This document shows, in pieces, positions 1-7,649 of a stretch of DNA of 64,000 nt. The translations under genes were made by a program, and so were the position numbers. The notes under the pieces were generated by a model. The model was not told the DNA's origin and did no database searches. It saw nothing but the letters and a program-made list of their open reading frames with translations. Each line of letters begins with the position of its first letter. Position 1 is the first letter of the stretch. Source of the DNA: UBA4427 sp046351135 (lineage in GTDB: Bacteria > Myxococcota_A > UBA9160 > UBA4427); assembly GCA_046351135.1 (NCBI GenBank), contig JAXLZA010000006.1, positions 1-64,000 of the forward strand, in the 5' to 3' direction.

Positions 1-1
1 C

Positions 2-46
2 CTCTACGACGCCTTCACCCGCGCGATCTACCGCGACGACGGGTGA
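2..46 (+). CDS. C-terminal end of a gene cut by the window edge
   Basis: Only the last 14 codons are visible, reading LYDAFTRAIYRDDG followed by TGA. The reading frame is inferred from the stop codon, which overlaps the GTG start of the pterin dehydratase gene by four bases (GTGA). That arrangement is typical of translationally coupled genes, and this organism uses it repeatedly. The fragment is too short to assign a family. It matters mainly because it suggests the pterin dehydratase is the second or later gene of an operon entering from the left. Confidence 0.5.
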   Translation, partial: LYDAFTRAIYRDDG

Positions 47-369
47 GCTTCGCGATGCCGCGCCCCAAGGCGCTCCCGCCCGAGGAGATCGCGAAGCGCC
101 TCGCCGCGCTGCCGGGCTGGTCCCTCGCGAACGGCAAGCTCCACCGCGACTTCGCGTTCCCCGACTTCGTGCGCGCCTTCGGCTTCATGAGCGAGGCGGC
201 GCTCCACGCCGAGAAGCTCGACCACCACCCCGAGTGGTCGAACGTCTACGCGAAGGTCTCGGTCGACCTCGTCACCCACGACGCGAAGGGCATCACCGAG
301 CTCGACTTCGAGCTCGCCCGCCGCATGAGCGCGATCGCCGAACGCACGGAGGCCGAGCGGGCAGAGTAG
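43..369 (+). CDS. phhB: 4a-hydroxytetrahydrobiopterin dehydratase (pterin carbinolamine dehydratase)
   Basis: This 108-residue protein matches the small single-domain PCD/DCoH family, which dehydrates 4a-hydroxytetrahydropterin so the pterin cofactor of aromatic amino acid hydroxylases can be recycled. The diagnostic pattern is present: His61-His62-Pro63 in LDHHPEW, a tryptophan and tyrosine just after it, His79 in VTHD, and Asp88. The fold is expected to be cytoplasmic and multimeric. The GTG start at 43 overlaps the upstream stop codon by four bases; an ATG at 55 would give a protein four residues shorter. No phenylalanine hydroxylase is visible in the window, so its partner enzyme is unknown here. 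Family assignment is firm; the exact start is less so. Confidence 0.9.
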   Translation: MSFAMPRPKALPPEEIAKRLAALPGWSLANGKLHRDFAFPDFVRAFGFMSEAALHAEKLDHHPEWSNVYAKVSVDLVTHDAKGITELDFELARRMSAIAERTEAERAE

Positions 370-448
370 GGCGGTCGGCCCGCGCACGCCGGACCGGCTC
401 CGACGGCGGAGGCCGGGCGCGCGCCGGACCGCGACGGCGCCGCCCGCG

Positions 449-2098
449 CTAGGCCCGCAGCGAGAGCAGCGCGTGGGCCCCCTGCGTGCGCTCCGGGATC
501 GCGATGCCCAGCGGACAGCTCCCGAGACACGGCGCCGCGCAGCCGATGCAGGCCGAGGCGTTCACCGGCAGCTTCGCGTAGCGCTCCATCGCGTCGCGCT
601 CGGCGCGGTAGTCCTCGAAGTACATGCGGTGGCGCAGGACGTCGTGGATCGGCACGCCCTCCGGACACGACGGGAGGCACGCGCCGCAATGCGGTGCGCA
701 GTACGAGCCGACGATCGCCTGGTCGTAGTGGCGCAGGATCTCCCGATCCGCCCGGGCGAGCCGCCCGCCCGAGGCGAAGAGATACTCGTCGACGTGCTGC
801 ATCTCGAAGAACGAGATGACCGCGCAGGAGACCTTGGGGTTCTCGTGGACCCACTTGAGCGCCGCCTGCGCGTAGCTGTTCGCGTCGTGGAAGGACTCGA
901 GGTTGCGGTGCTTCGCGCCCTTCAGGGTCTTCATCGCGACGATGCCCATGTCCTGCTCGTCGTGGGCGCGGTCGATGATCGCGGGCAGCATCGGCCAGAT
1001 GCCGTGGTGATAGGCGAGCATCATGACGTCGAAGCGGCCGGAGTCGATCGCGCGGCTCGCGACCTCGGCGAGGCGCGGGGTATGGGTCGAGACGCCGAGG
1101 AAGCGGACCTTGCCCGCCTGCTTCAGGCGATCGAAGGCCTCGTGGACGTTCGGGTCCATCAGGCGGCCGGTCTCGTCGCAGGAGTGGACGTGGACGAGGT
1201 CGACGTAGTCGGTGCCGAGGCGGGCGAGGCTCTCGTGCACGACCTCCTCGTAGCGGGCGACCGACGTGCCCTCGGGCAGATGGCCGAGCGGCGTGCAGAA
1301 CTTCGTCGCGAGGAAGATCTGGTCGCGGGGGATCTCGCGCAGCGCACGGCCGACGGCGAGCTCGCTGCCGGCGGTCGAGTAGTCCGGCGCCGTGTCGACG
1401 TAGTTGACGCCGCGCTCGAAGGCGGTCTTCACGATCTTCCAGGCCTCGTCGCCGCGCAGGCGGCCGGCGCCGAGGACGGTGTCCGAGACGCGCCAATCGG
1501 TCCGGCCGAGGCGGCCGTAGGCCTGCACGCGCGCGCCCCGCCAGGCGGGCTCCCAGGTCGGATGGGTCTTCACGACGCCGGCATTCGCGCTCACCTGCCG
1601 CCCGACCGAGAGCCAGCCGTCACCGGGCTTGCCGACACCGAAGAGTGCATTCGCGAGCATGCCCGTCGCGCCGGAGGCGAGCGCGCCGAGCCCGGCGGCC
1701 GCGCCGGCGAGGAACGCGCGCCGGACCCGCGGCGGGGCGACGGCCTCCGCCGCCGGCGCCGCGCCATCGGCGTCGCCGCGCGCCCCGCGACGGAGCCCGG
1801 CGTAGACGAGGCCCCCGATCACCGCGATCCCGAGCAGCGAGGCGAAGGCCGCGACCGCGCCCCCGACCGCGTTCGGGGCCTGCGGCGCGAGCGTCCGCTG
1901 CACCCACTCGCCCGCCGGGAAGGCCGACGCGTCGAGACCGATCACGCCGTGGTAGAGGTACTCGCCGCTGATCGCCCAGCCTGCGAAGAGCGCGCCCACG
2001 AGCACGATCGCCAGGGCACCGCGCGATCCGAGCGATCGGCGCCCCGACCGCCCCTTCGCCCCCGCAGCCCCCGCGCGCTCCGTCTTCGACTCCGCCAT
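449..2098 (-). CDS. Membrane-anchored aldo/keto reductase with two C-terminal cysteine clusters
   Basis: The 549-residue protein has two hydrophobic segments (about 28-45 and 78-101), then a twin-arginine-like stretch VRRAFLAG followed by a third hydrophobic run (125-153). The aldo/keto reductase barrel occupies about residues 195-480. Its catalytic Asp and Tyr are visible in VDTAPDY (231-240), Lys in ATKF and His in LVHVHS. At the end are two ferredoxin-like clusters: Cys467, 471, 474, 478 (CAPHCGACLPSCP) and Cys517, 520, 524, 528 (CIGCAAPCLGSCP). AKRs with a ferredoxin-like tail are a known subgroup, but the membrane anchor plus Tat-like region is unusual. The gene is divergent from the MaoC gene across about 250 bases. 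Substrate is unknown. An in-frame upstream extension exists but lacks coding character, so ATG 2098 is preferred. Confidence 0.85.
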   Translation of the reverse strand: MAESKTERAGAAGAKGRSGRRSLGSRGALAIVLVGALFAGWAISGEYLYHGVIGLDASAFPAGEWVQRTLAPQAPNAVGGAVAAFASLLGIAVIGGLVYAGLRRGARGDADGAAPAAEAVAPPRVRRAFLAGAAAGLGALASGATGMLANALFGVGKPGDGWLSVGRQVSANAGVVKTHPTWEPAWRGARVQAYGRLGRTDWRVSDTVLGAGRLRGDEAWKIVKTAFERGVNYVDTAPDYSTAGSELAVGRALREIPRDQIFLATKFCTPLGHLPEGTSVARYEEVVHESLARLGTDYVDLVHVHSCDETGRLMDPNVHEAFDRLKQAGKVRFLGVSTHTPRLAEVASRAIDSGRFDVMMLAYHHGIWPMLPAIIDRAHDEQDMGIVAMKTLKGAKHRNLESFHDANSYAQAALKWVHENPKVSCAVISFFEMQHVDEYLFASGGRLARADREILRHYDQAIVGSYCAPHCGACLPSCPEGVPIHDVLRHRMYFEDYRAERDAMERYAKLPVNASACIGCAAPCLGSCPLGIAIPERTQGAHALLSLRA

Positions 2099-2350
2099 CG
2101 CGCTGCCCTCCGCGTGAGGACGCCGCCCGTCGCTCGCGTCGGCGATGCGCGCAGGGCGCCCGGCCCGGGTCCCGGAGCGGCCGCCTGATTGCGTCGACCG
2201 CCGGGTCTGGGCAGTATACGGCGCGAATCGCCCGGCACCGGAAGCCGCCCGGTCGTTCCGCACCGGGCGCTCGAGCGAGCGGCCGCAGCGGACGCGCGCC
2301 GGGGCGGGCGCCCGGACGAGAGTCCGGGAGAGAAGCCGGAAAGGAGAGGG

Positions 2351-2818
2351 ATGCCGAGTCCGCTGATCATCCCCGACGTCGCCTCGCTCCCCGAATACGA
2401 CGGGCGCGACCTCGGGTACACCGGCTGGCACGTCGTCGATCAGGCCCGCATCGACGCCTTCGCCGACGCCACGGGCGATCGCCAGTGGATCCACGTCGAC
2501 CGCGAGCGCGCGCAGCGCGAATCCCCCTTCGGCGACACCGTCGCCCACGGCTTCCTCACCGTCGCCCTCGCCCCGGCGCTGCTGCCCGAGCTGGTGCAGG
2601 TGACCCACTGCTCGCGGATCGTGAACTACGGCATCGAGAAGCTGCGCCTGCGCGAGCCCGTGCGCACCGGCGCGAAGATCCGCCTCGGCGCGAGCATCGC
2701 CGGCGTGCGCAGCGTGCCGGGCGGTGCGATGTGGGTCACGCTGGCGGTGAAGTTCGAGGTCGACGGGATCAAGCGCCCGGTGTGCGCGGGCGAGCTCATC
2801 TTCGTCTATTTCCCGTGA
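2351..2818 (+). CDS. MaoC-like (R)-specific enoyl-CoA hydratase
   Basis: The 155-residue protein has the hot-dog-fold MaoC hydratase motif TGDRQWIHVDRERA (about residues 41-54). Asp43 and His48 are the expected catalytic pair, and the conserved PFGDTVAHGF loop follows. In the usual motif an Asn-Pro pair stands where Gln-Trp is found here, as in NodN-like members. The enzyme should hydrate trans-2-enoyl-CoA or a related acyl thioester in the cytoplasm. The start is fixed by a strong ribosome site, AAGGAG, five bases before ATG 2351. The gene stands alone, divergent from the aldo/keto reductase. Its stop codon lies inside a short tandem repeat, described separately. The natural substrate cannot be read from the sequence. 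Confidence 0.88.
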   Translation: MPSPLIIPDVASLPEYDGRDLGYTGWHVVDQARIDAFADATGDRQWIHVDRERAQRESPFGDTVAHGFLTVALAPALLPELVQVTHCSRIVNYGIEKLRLREPVRTGAKIRLGASIAGVRSVPGGAMWVTLAVKFEVDGIKRPVCAGELIFVYFP

Positions 2819-2869
2819 GCCGCAGGCGCCTTCCCGTGAGCCGCAGGCGCCCCGTGCGCCGCAGGCGCC
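2810..2869 (+). repeat. 21-bp tandem repeat spanning the MaoC stop codon
   Basis: Two perfect copies of a 21-base unit lie at 2810-2830 and 2831-2851, and a degenerate third copy at 2852-2869 keeps the core GCCGCAGGCGCC. The TGA stop of the MaoC gene is inside copy one and is repeated in copy two. This looks like replication-slippage duplication of the gene's 3' end. Confidence 0.85.
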
Positions 2870-2884
2870 CCTGAGCCGCGGCGA

Positions 2885-3772
2885 TCAGGGCTCGGCGAGG
2901 AAGGGGCGGGCGGCGGCGAGGAAGAGCTCGAGCTGGTCGTGGTGGACCCAGTGGCCGGCGCCGGGGATCTCGACCACGCGGGCGTTCGCGACGTGGGCGG
3001 CACGTCCGTCCTTTGCGGGATCGCCGTGCCAGCCCTCGCGGCCGTGGACGAGGAGCGTCGGGCAGGTGATCCGCTGCCAGAGGCGCTCGAGGGCGCCGGG
3101 GGCACCGCGCTGCGGGAAGAGCGGGCGGCTCGCGTTGTCGAACTTCCAGCTGAAGCTGCCGTCCTCGTTGCGGGCGACGCCGTGGACCGTCAGATGGTGG
3201 GCGAGCTCGGGGGAGAGGTTCGGGTTCTCGGCCCGCATGCGCGCCGCGGCCTCGTCGATCGTCGCATAACGTCGCGGCTGGCGGCGGGCGCCGCTGCGGA
3301 CGGCGTCGATCCAGGCGGTCGTCGTCTCCCAGAGCTCGCGCTGCTCGCTGAGCACGCGCAGCTCCGGCGGCGCGCCCATGCCCTCGATCGCGACGAGGCG
3401 GCGGACCTTCTGCGGGTAGACGCCGGTGTAGTAGAGGGAGACGGCGGCGCCCATCGAGTGGCCGACGATCGCGACCGGCGCGAGCCCGAGCACCTCGATC
3501 AGCTGGGCGACGTCGAGCACGTACTCGGGCAGCGTATAGGTCGAGCCCTGGGCCCAGTCGGAGTCGCCATGGCCGCGCAGGTCGACGGCGAGGACGTGAT
3601 GCTCGTCGCGCAGCGCGCGGGCGACCCGGTCCCAGCTGCGGGCGTGGTCCTTGCCGCCGTGGATCAGCAGCAGCGGCGGCTTCGACTCGTTGCCCCAGTC
3701 GACGAAATGCAGCTCGAGCCGCTGCGAGACGTAGTAGCTCGAGACGGGCCCGACGATCTCCTGCACCGACAT
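2885..3772 (-). CDS. Alpha/beta hydrolase
   Basis: The 295-residue protein is a classic alpha/beta hydrolase fold. An oxyanion-hole HGG lies at 38-40, DLRGHGDSD at about 64-72, the nucleophile elbow GHSMG has Ser106, and the catalytic His sits near the C terminus in GAGHWVHHD. The acid residue is likely in the LVHGREGWHGD stretch. It resembles epoxide hydrolases and haloalkane dehalogenase-like esterases, but the cap region does not settle the substrate. ATG 3772 is preferred over ATG 3778 because the ribosome site GGGAAGG sits six bases before 3772 and directly abuts 3778. It is convergent with the MaoC gene and divergent from nadE. Confidence 0.87.
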   Translation of the reverse strand: MSVQEIVGPVSSYYVSQRLELHFVDWGNESKPPLLLIHGGKDHARSWDRVARALRDEHHVLAVDLRGHGDSDWAQGSTYTLPEYVLDVAQLIEVLGLAPVAIVGHSMGAAVSLYYTGVYPQKVRRLVAIEGMGAPPELRVLSEQRELWETTTAWIDAVRSGARRQPRRYATIDEAAARMRAENPNLSPELAHHLTVHGVARNEDGSFSWKFDNASRPLFPQRGAPGALERLWQRITCPTLLVHGREGWHGDPAKDGRAAHVANARVVEIPGAGHWVHHDQLELFLAAARPFLAEP

Positions 3773-4033
3773 GCGCATCCTTCCCGGCCGGCGCGCCCCG
3801 AGCGCACCCGGCTGCCCGGCCGACGCGCCGCGCCCCGCTCGCAGCCCGCCTGCGCGGCCGGCCGGCCGGCGGGCCCCGGCGCGCGGCGAGTATAGAGGCG
3901 GCTCGCCGATCCCGACCCGTTCCGCCCGCCCGCTCCGCTCGCTCGTTCCGCCCGCCCGTTCCGGTCCCCGGCTCCGCTCGCCCGTCCGCGGCGGGCGCAC
4001 GCCCCCTCGCCGCAGGGTATGCTCGGCCCCGCC

Positions 4034-5725
4034 ATGAAGATCGCGCTCGCCCAGATCAATCCCACCGTCGGCGACCTCGCCGGCAATCGCCGCCTCGCCG
4101 AGGAGGCCGCCGAGCGCGCCGCCGACGCCGGGGCCGACCTCGTCGTCCTGCCCGAGCTCGCCCTCACGGGCTATCCGCCGATGGACCTGCTCGAGCGCGA
4201 TCGCTTCGTCGACGACCAGCTCGCCGAGCTCGACGCCCTCGCCAAGGCCTCGCAGCGCATTCCGATCGTCGTCGGCGCCGTCGTGCGCACGGCGGATGCC
4301 CGGCCGAAGTCGATCGAGAACGCGGCGGTCGTGCTGGCCGAAGGCCGCCGCCTGACCCATCGCAGCAAGACGCTGCTCCCGACCTACGACGTGTTCGACG
4401 AGCAGCGTTATTTCGCGAACGCGAAGGACCGGAGCCCGGTCGCGATCCCCGGCCTCGAGCCGCTCCTCGGCCTCGCGGTCTGCGAGGACACCTGGTTCCA
4501 GACCCAGCCCTATCCCGTCGATCCGGTCGCCGAGCTCGCGGCTCGGGGCGCCGCGCTGATCGTGAATCCGTCGGCCTCGCCCTGGCACGTCGGCAAGGCG
4601 GCGGAGCGACGCGCCCTGCTCGCCGACGTGGCGAAGCGCAGCGGACGGCCCGTCGTGTTCGTGAACCAGGTCGGCGGCAACGACGAGCTCGTCTTCGACG
4701 GCGGCTCCTGCGTGATCGGCGCGGACGGGAGGGTCCACGCCGCGATGCCCCTCTTCGAGCCGGGCCTCGCGATCGTCGAGCTGCCGACGCGACGCGGCGC
4801 CGCGGGGAAGACCGAGCTCGCCCCCGGCCCCGGCTGCGCGCTGGCCGACGTCGTCGATCCGAGCGACGTCGAGCAGCTCGAGCGCGGCCTCGTGCTCGGG
4901 ATCCGCGACTACTTCCTCAAGCAGAACCTGCCGCCCGGGGCGGTGATCGGGCTCTCGGGCGGGATCGACTCGGCGGTGACCGCGCATCTCGCGGTCGAGG
5001 CGCTCGGCGCGGACCGCGTCGTCGGCATCGCGATGCCGGGCCCCTTCTCGACCGACCACAGCATCGAGGACGCCTTCGACCTCGGCCGTCGCCTCGGCAT
5101 CGACGTCCGCCGCGCCGACATCGGCCCCGTCTACGACGTCTACCGCCAGCTCTTCGCGAAGCTGTTCGGTGCCCGCGACGACTACGGGCTGACGCAGCAG
5201 AACATCCAGTCGCGCATCCGCGGCGCGATCCTGATGGCGTGCTCGAACGAGGAGAACCGCCTCGTGCTCGCGACGGGCAACAAGAGCGAGCTCTCGGTCG
5301 GCTACTGCACCCTCTACGGCGACACCGTCGGCGGCCTCGCCGTCCTCGGCGACGTCTACAAGCGCGACGTCTACGCCCTCGCGCGCCACGCGAACCGCCA
5401 CGCGGCGGAACGGGGCGAGCGCATCCCGCTGCGCACGATCGAGAAGGCCCCGTCGGCGGAGCTCGCCGAGGGCCAGTTCGACCAGAACGACCTGCCGCCC
5501 TACGACGTCCTCGACGACGTGCTCTCGCAGGCGATCGAGGGCGGGCGGAGCCGGGCGTCGATCGTGCCGCCGCCGGGCTGCACGAACGAGGTCGCCCAGG
5601 CCATCTTCCGCCGCCTCGATCGCAACGAGTACAAGCGGCGCCAGACCCCGCTCGTGCTGCGGACCTCGAAGAAGGCCTTCGGCGGTGGCCGCCGCCTCCC
5701 GATCGTCCATCGCTACACCGGCTGA
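4034..5725 (+). CDS. nadE: Glutamine-dependent NAD+ synthetase
   Basis: This 563-residue two-domain enzyme makes NAD+ from nicotinic acid adenine dinucleotide, taking ammonia from glutamine. The N-terminal nitrilase-type glutaminase domain (about 1-260) shows the catalytic Glu in LPELALTGYP (Glu41) and Cys near residue 149 in AVCEDTWF. The C-terminal ATP-pyrophosphatase domain carries the P-loop SGGIDSAV at about 306-315 and the ATGNKSELSVGY motif. Length is normal for the short bacterial glutamine-dependent class. The ATG at 4034 matches the family N terminus (MKIALAQINP). It is an essential cofactor gene standing alone, divergent from the hydrolase and convergent with the phosphotransferase gene across a hairpin. 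Confidence 0.97.
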   Translation: MKIALAQINPTVGDLAGNRRLAEEAAERAADAGADLVVLPELALTGYPPMDLLERDRFVDDQLAELDALAKASQRIPIVVGAVVRTADARPKSIENAAVVLAEGRRLTHRSKTLLPTYDVFDEQRYFANAKDRSPVAIPGLEPLLGLAVCEDTWFQTQPYPVDPVAELAARGAALIVNPSASPWHVGKAAERRALLADVAKRSGRPVVFVNQVGGNDELVFDGGSCVIGADGRVHAAMPLFEPGLAIVELPTRRGAAGKTELAPGPGCALADVVDPSDVEQLERGLVLGIRDYFLKQNLPPGAVIGLSGGIDSAVTAHLAVEALGADRVVGIAMPGPFSTDHSIEDAFDLGRRLGIDVRRADIGPVYDVYRQLFAKLFGARDDYGLTQQNIQSRIRGAILMACSNEENRLVLATGNKSELSVGYCTLYGDTVGGLAVLGDVYKRDVYALARHANRHAAERGERIPLRTIEKAPSAELAEGQFDQNDLPPYDVLDDVLSQAIEGGRSRASIVPPPGCTNEVAQAIFRRLDRNEYKRRQTPLVLRTSKKAFGGGRRLPIVHRYTG

Positions 5726-5766
5726 GCGGGCCCGACGGGTCGAACGCGGCAAACGCGTCGAGCGGC

Positions 5767-5784
5767 CCGGGTCTCGCGACCCGG
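5767..5784. terminator. Hairpin between nadE and the phosphotransferase gene
   Basis: A perfect 7-bp stem (CCGGGTC pairing with GACCCGG) closes a TCGC tetraloop in the 69-base gap between two convergent genes. There is no T-run on either side, so it is a plausible bidirectional terminator or RNA-stabilising hairpin and not a textbook intrinsic terminator. Confidence 0.5.
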
Positions 5785-5794
5785 CTCCGGCGCG

Positions 5795-6913
5795 CTAGTC
5801 GAGGAGCGAGAGCGCGTCGAGGTCGCGGATCTGGGCGGCGGAGCGCCGTGCCATCGCCATGAACATCGCGTCGCCGCGCTCCGTCCGGCCGACCGCCATC
5901 GCGCCGAGCACGGTCACGACCGGCCCCTGGAAGCTGCCGTAGCAGTAGTCGGCGAAGACGTCCTCGGCACGGCGCTCGAGGCCGAGGGCGGCGAGCGCCT
6001 CGCGATAGGCCTCGAGCATGCGCCGCTCGTGGGCCCTCCGCTGGGCCGGCTCGCAGCTGTTGCCGAGCAGGTAGCCGAGATCCTGTCCGCCACACCCGAC
6101 CGAGAGCGTCTGCCAGTCGACGGCGGTCACGACGCAGCCCTGCGGTCCGTCGCGGAAGAGCAGGTTGTCGAGACGATAGTCGCCGTGGACGAGCGTCCGG
6201 TCGGCGGGACGACGGGCGACCCAGCGCTGGACGCCCGCGGCGAAGCGCTCGAGCACGTCGCGATCCTCGGCGGCCAGACGATCCGCATAGCGATCGAGGA
6301 AGGCGGGCGTCGCCATCTCGACGTAGCGCGCGAAGAGCTCGCTGGCACCGCTCGTGATCCAGTCGAGCCGATCGAGCTCGGGCGAGTTCCAGAGCGGCGC
6401 GTGCAGGCCGGCGAGGTTGCGGACGGCCGCCTCGATCCGATCGTCGGGGGCACCGGCGATCTGGTCGCCCTGCACCGCGGGCGCGAGATCCTCGAGGATC
6501 AGCGTGAAGGTCGCCTGGTCCGGGGCGATCGCACCGTAGAGACAGCGCGGCGTGCGGATCGGGAGCCGCCGCGCGAGGTCGGTGTAGAAGCGGGTTTCGG
6601 CGCGGTAGCCGCCGCTCGCGCCGGACGCGCGGCTCTGCGGGCTCGGCGACGCGAACTTGCCGACGACGCTCGCCGGCGGGGCCGCACCGGAGCCGGCGCG
6701 GGACGACGAGGCCGGCTCGGCCGGGAAGTAGTCGAGCTCGATGCGCTCGCTGTGGGCCATCTGGCCGGTGCCGACCGCGCGATGGCGGAAGCTGCGGACG
6801 CGGGCGGGATGGCCCGCCGCGGCGAGCATCGCCGAGAGCCACTCGGGCGTCAGCTGGCTCGCATCCTCGATGACGAGCGGCTCGATCCGGCTGGAGGGAG
6901 GCGTGTCGGCCAT
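5795..6913 (-). CDS. Aminoglycoside-phosphotransferase-fold kinase (APH/EcKinase-like)
   Basis: The 372-residue protein belongs to the APH/choline-kinase superfamily. The catalytic loop HGDYRLDNLLF is near residue 243 and the metal-binding Asp is in VDWQ near 265. A Lys in VVGKFAS is the probable ATP-binding lysine, and LEDL is the hinge. This subgroup resembles the phosphotransferases often found near acyl-CoA genes in actinobacteria and delta-proteobacteria, with unknown substrates. There is no reason to infer antibiotic resistance. A 49-base gap separates it from the cold-shock-domain gene on the same strand, so the two may be co-transcribed. Confidence 0.82.
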   Translation of the reverse strand: MADTPPSSRIEPLVIEDASQLTPEWLSAMLAAAGHPARVRSFRHRAVGTGQMAHSERIELDYFPAEPASSSRAGSGAAPPASVVGKFASPSPQSRASGASGGYRAETRFYTDLARRLPIRTPRCLYGAIAPDQATFTLILEDLAPAVQGDQIAGAPDDRIEAAVRNLAGLHAPLWNSPELDRLDWITSGASELFARYVEMATPAFLDRYADRLAAEDRDVLERFAAGVQRWVARRPADRTLVHGDYRLDNLLFRDGPQGCVVTAVDWQTLSVGCGGQDLGYLLGNSCEPAQRRAHERRMLEAYREALAALGLERRAEDVFADYCYGSFQGPVVTVLGAMAVGRTERGDAMFMAMARRSAAQIRDLDALSLLD

Positions 6914-6962
6914 GATCTCGATCGCGCGGGCGGAGCCGCGGAAGGGCGATCGCGCGCCGCGC

Positions 6963-7463
6963 TCAGGCGGAGGCGCTCTCGGCGGTCGCGTGGCGGACGT
7001 GCTCGGCGCGGGCGCCGCGGGGGCCTTCCTGGACGATGTACTCGACGATGTCGCCCTCGTTCAGGACGTCGTACTCGCCGGCGTTCAGGCCCGAACGGTG
7101 GAAGAAGACCTCCTTGCCGTCGTCGCCGCGGATGAAGCCGAAGCCCCGATCGCGCACCATCTTCTTGATCTTGCCCTTCGACTTCGGCCCGGCCGGCATC
7201 GGCGCCGGCACGCCGCCGCCCGGCGCCGGCGTCCGCTTGCGACCGCGCCCGCCCGTCCCGCGCCGCGCGCCCGGCGAGCGGAAGCGATCCGTCGCGACGA
7301 ACTCCGCGCGGAACAGATCGAGGGGCACCGTCAGATCCTGCAGCCCGTCCTGCTCGGGAGAGAGGAGGACCTCGCCTTCCTCGGCCTCGACGACGCTGTA
7401 GCGCAGCCCGGTATTCTTGTGCGTCACGAACAGTCCGGATTCGATCTCGTCGAGTGTCAGCAT
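6963..7463 (-). CDS. Cold-shock-domain protein with an N-terminal extension
   Basis: The 166-residue protein ends in a cold-shock domain (about 97-158). Both nucleic-acid-binding patches are intact: RGFGFI at 106-111 (RNP1-like) and VFFHRS at 119-124 (RNP2-like). The first 60 residues form a separate acidic module of unknown family (MLTLDEIESGLFVTHKNTG). A basic Gly/Arg/Pro linker (about 64-96) that could help RNA binding joins the two. Free CspA proteins are about 70 residues, so this is a two-module variant. Likely role: RNA or single-stranded DNA binding in the cytoplasm. It is divergent from the exported PheC-like gene. Confidence 0.85.
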   Translation of the reverse strand: MLTLDEIESGLFVTHKNTGLRYSVVEAEEGEVLLSPEQDGLQDLTVPLDLFRAEFVATDRFRSPGARRGTGGRGRKRTPAPGGGVPAPMPAGPKSKGKIKKMVRDRGFGFIRGDDGKEVFFHRSGLNAGEYDVLNEGDIVEYIVQEGPRGARAEHVRHATAESASA

Positions 7464-7649
7464 GACGCTTCTCCAGGGTGGCGGTCGGCGGGCCGGGACG
7501 GTTGGGACCGATCGACGAGCGACCGTCTCGATCGCAGCGGGATCACCGGGGGTTCGGGCGACGTCTCGAAATCGGGTCCGAGACGGATGGGACGCTGTTC
7601 TCGCGGGCCCCGGCGTCGCAGTGGGCGCCCAGCGTAGGAGAGGTGATTC

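Noticed and set aside
3779..5752. Upstream in-frame extension of the alpha/beta hydrolase to over 900 residues
   Set aside because: The extension is antisense to nadE and has no family resemblance; the hydrolase has its own ribosome site and start at 3772.
5795..6913. Antibiotic-resistance phosphotransferase
   Set aside because: The APH fold is shared by many kinases with ordinary metabolic substrates. Nothing nearby suggests a resistance cassette or mobile element.
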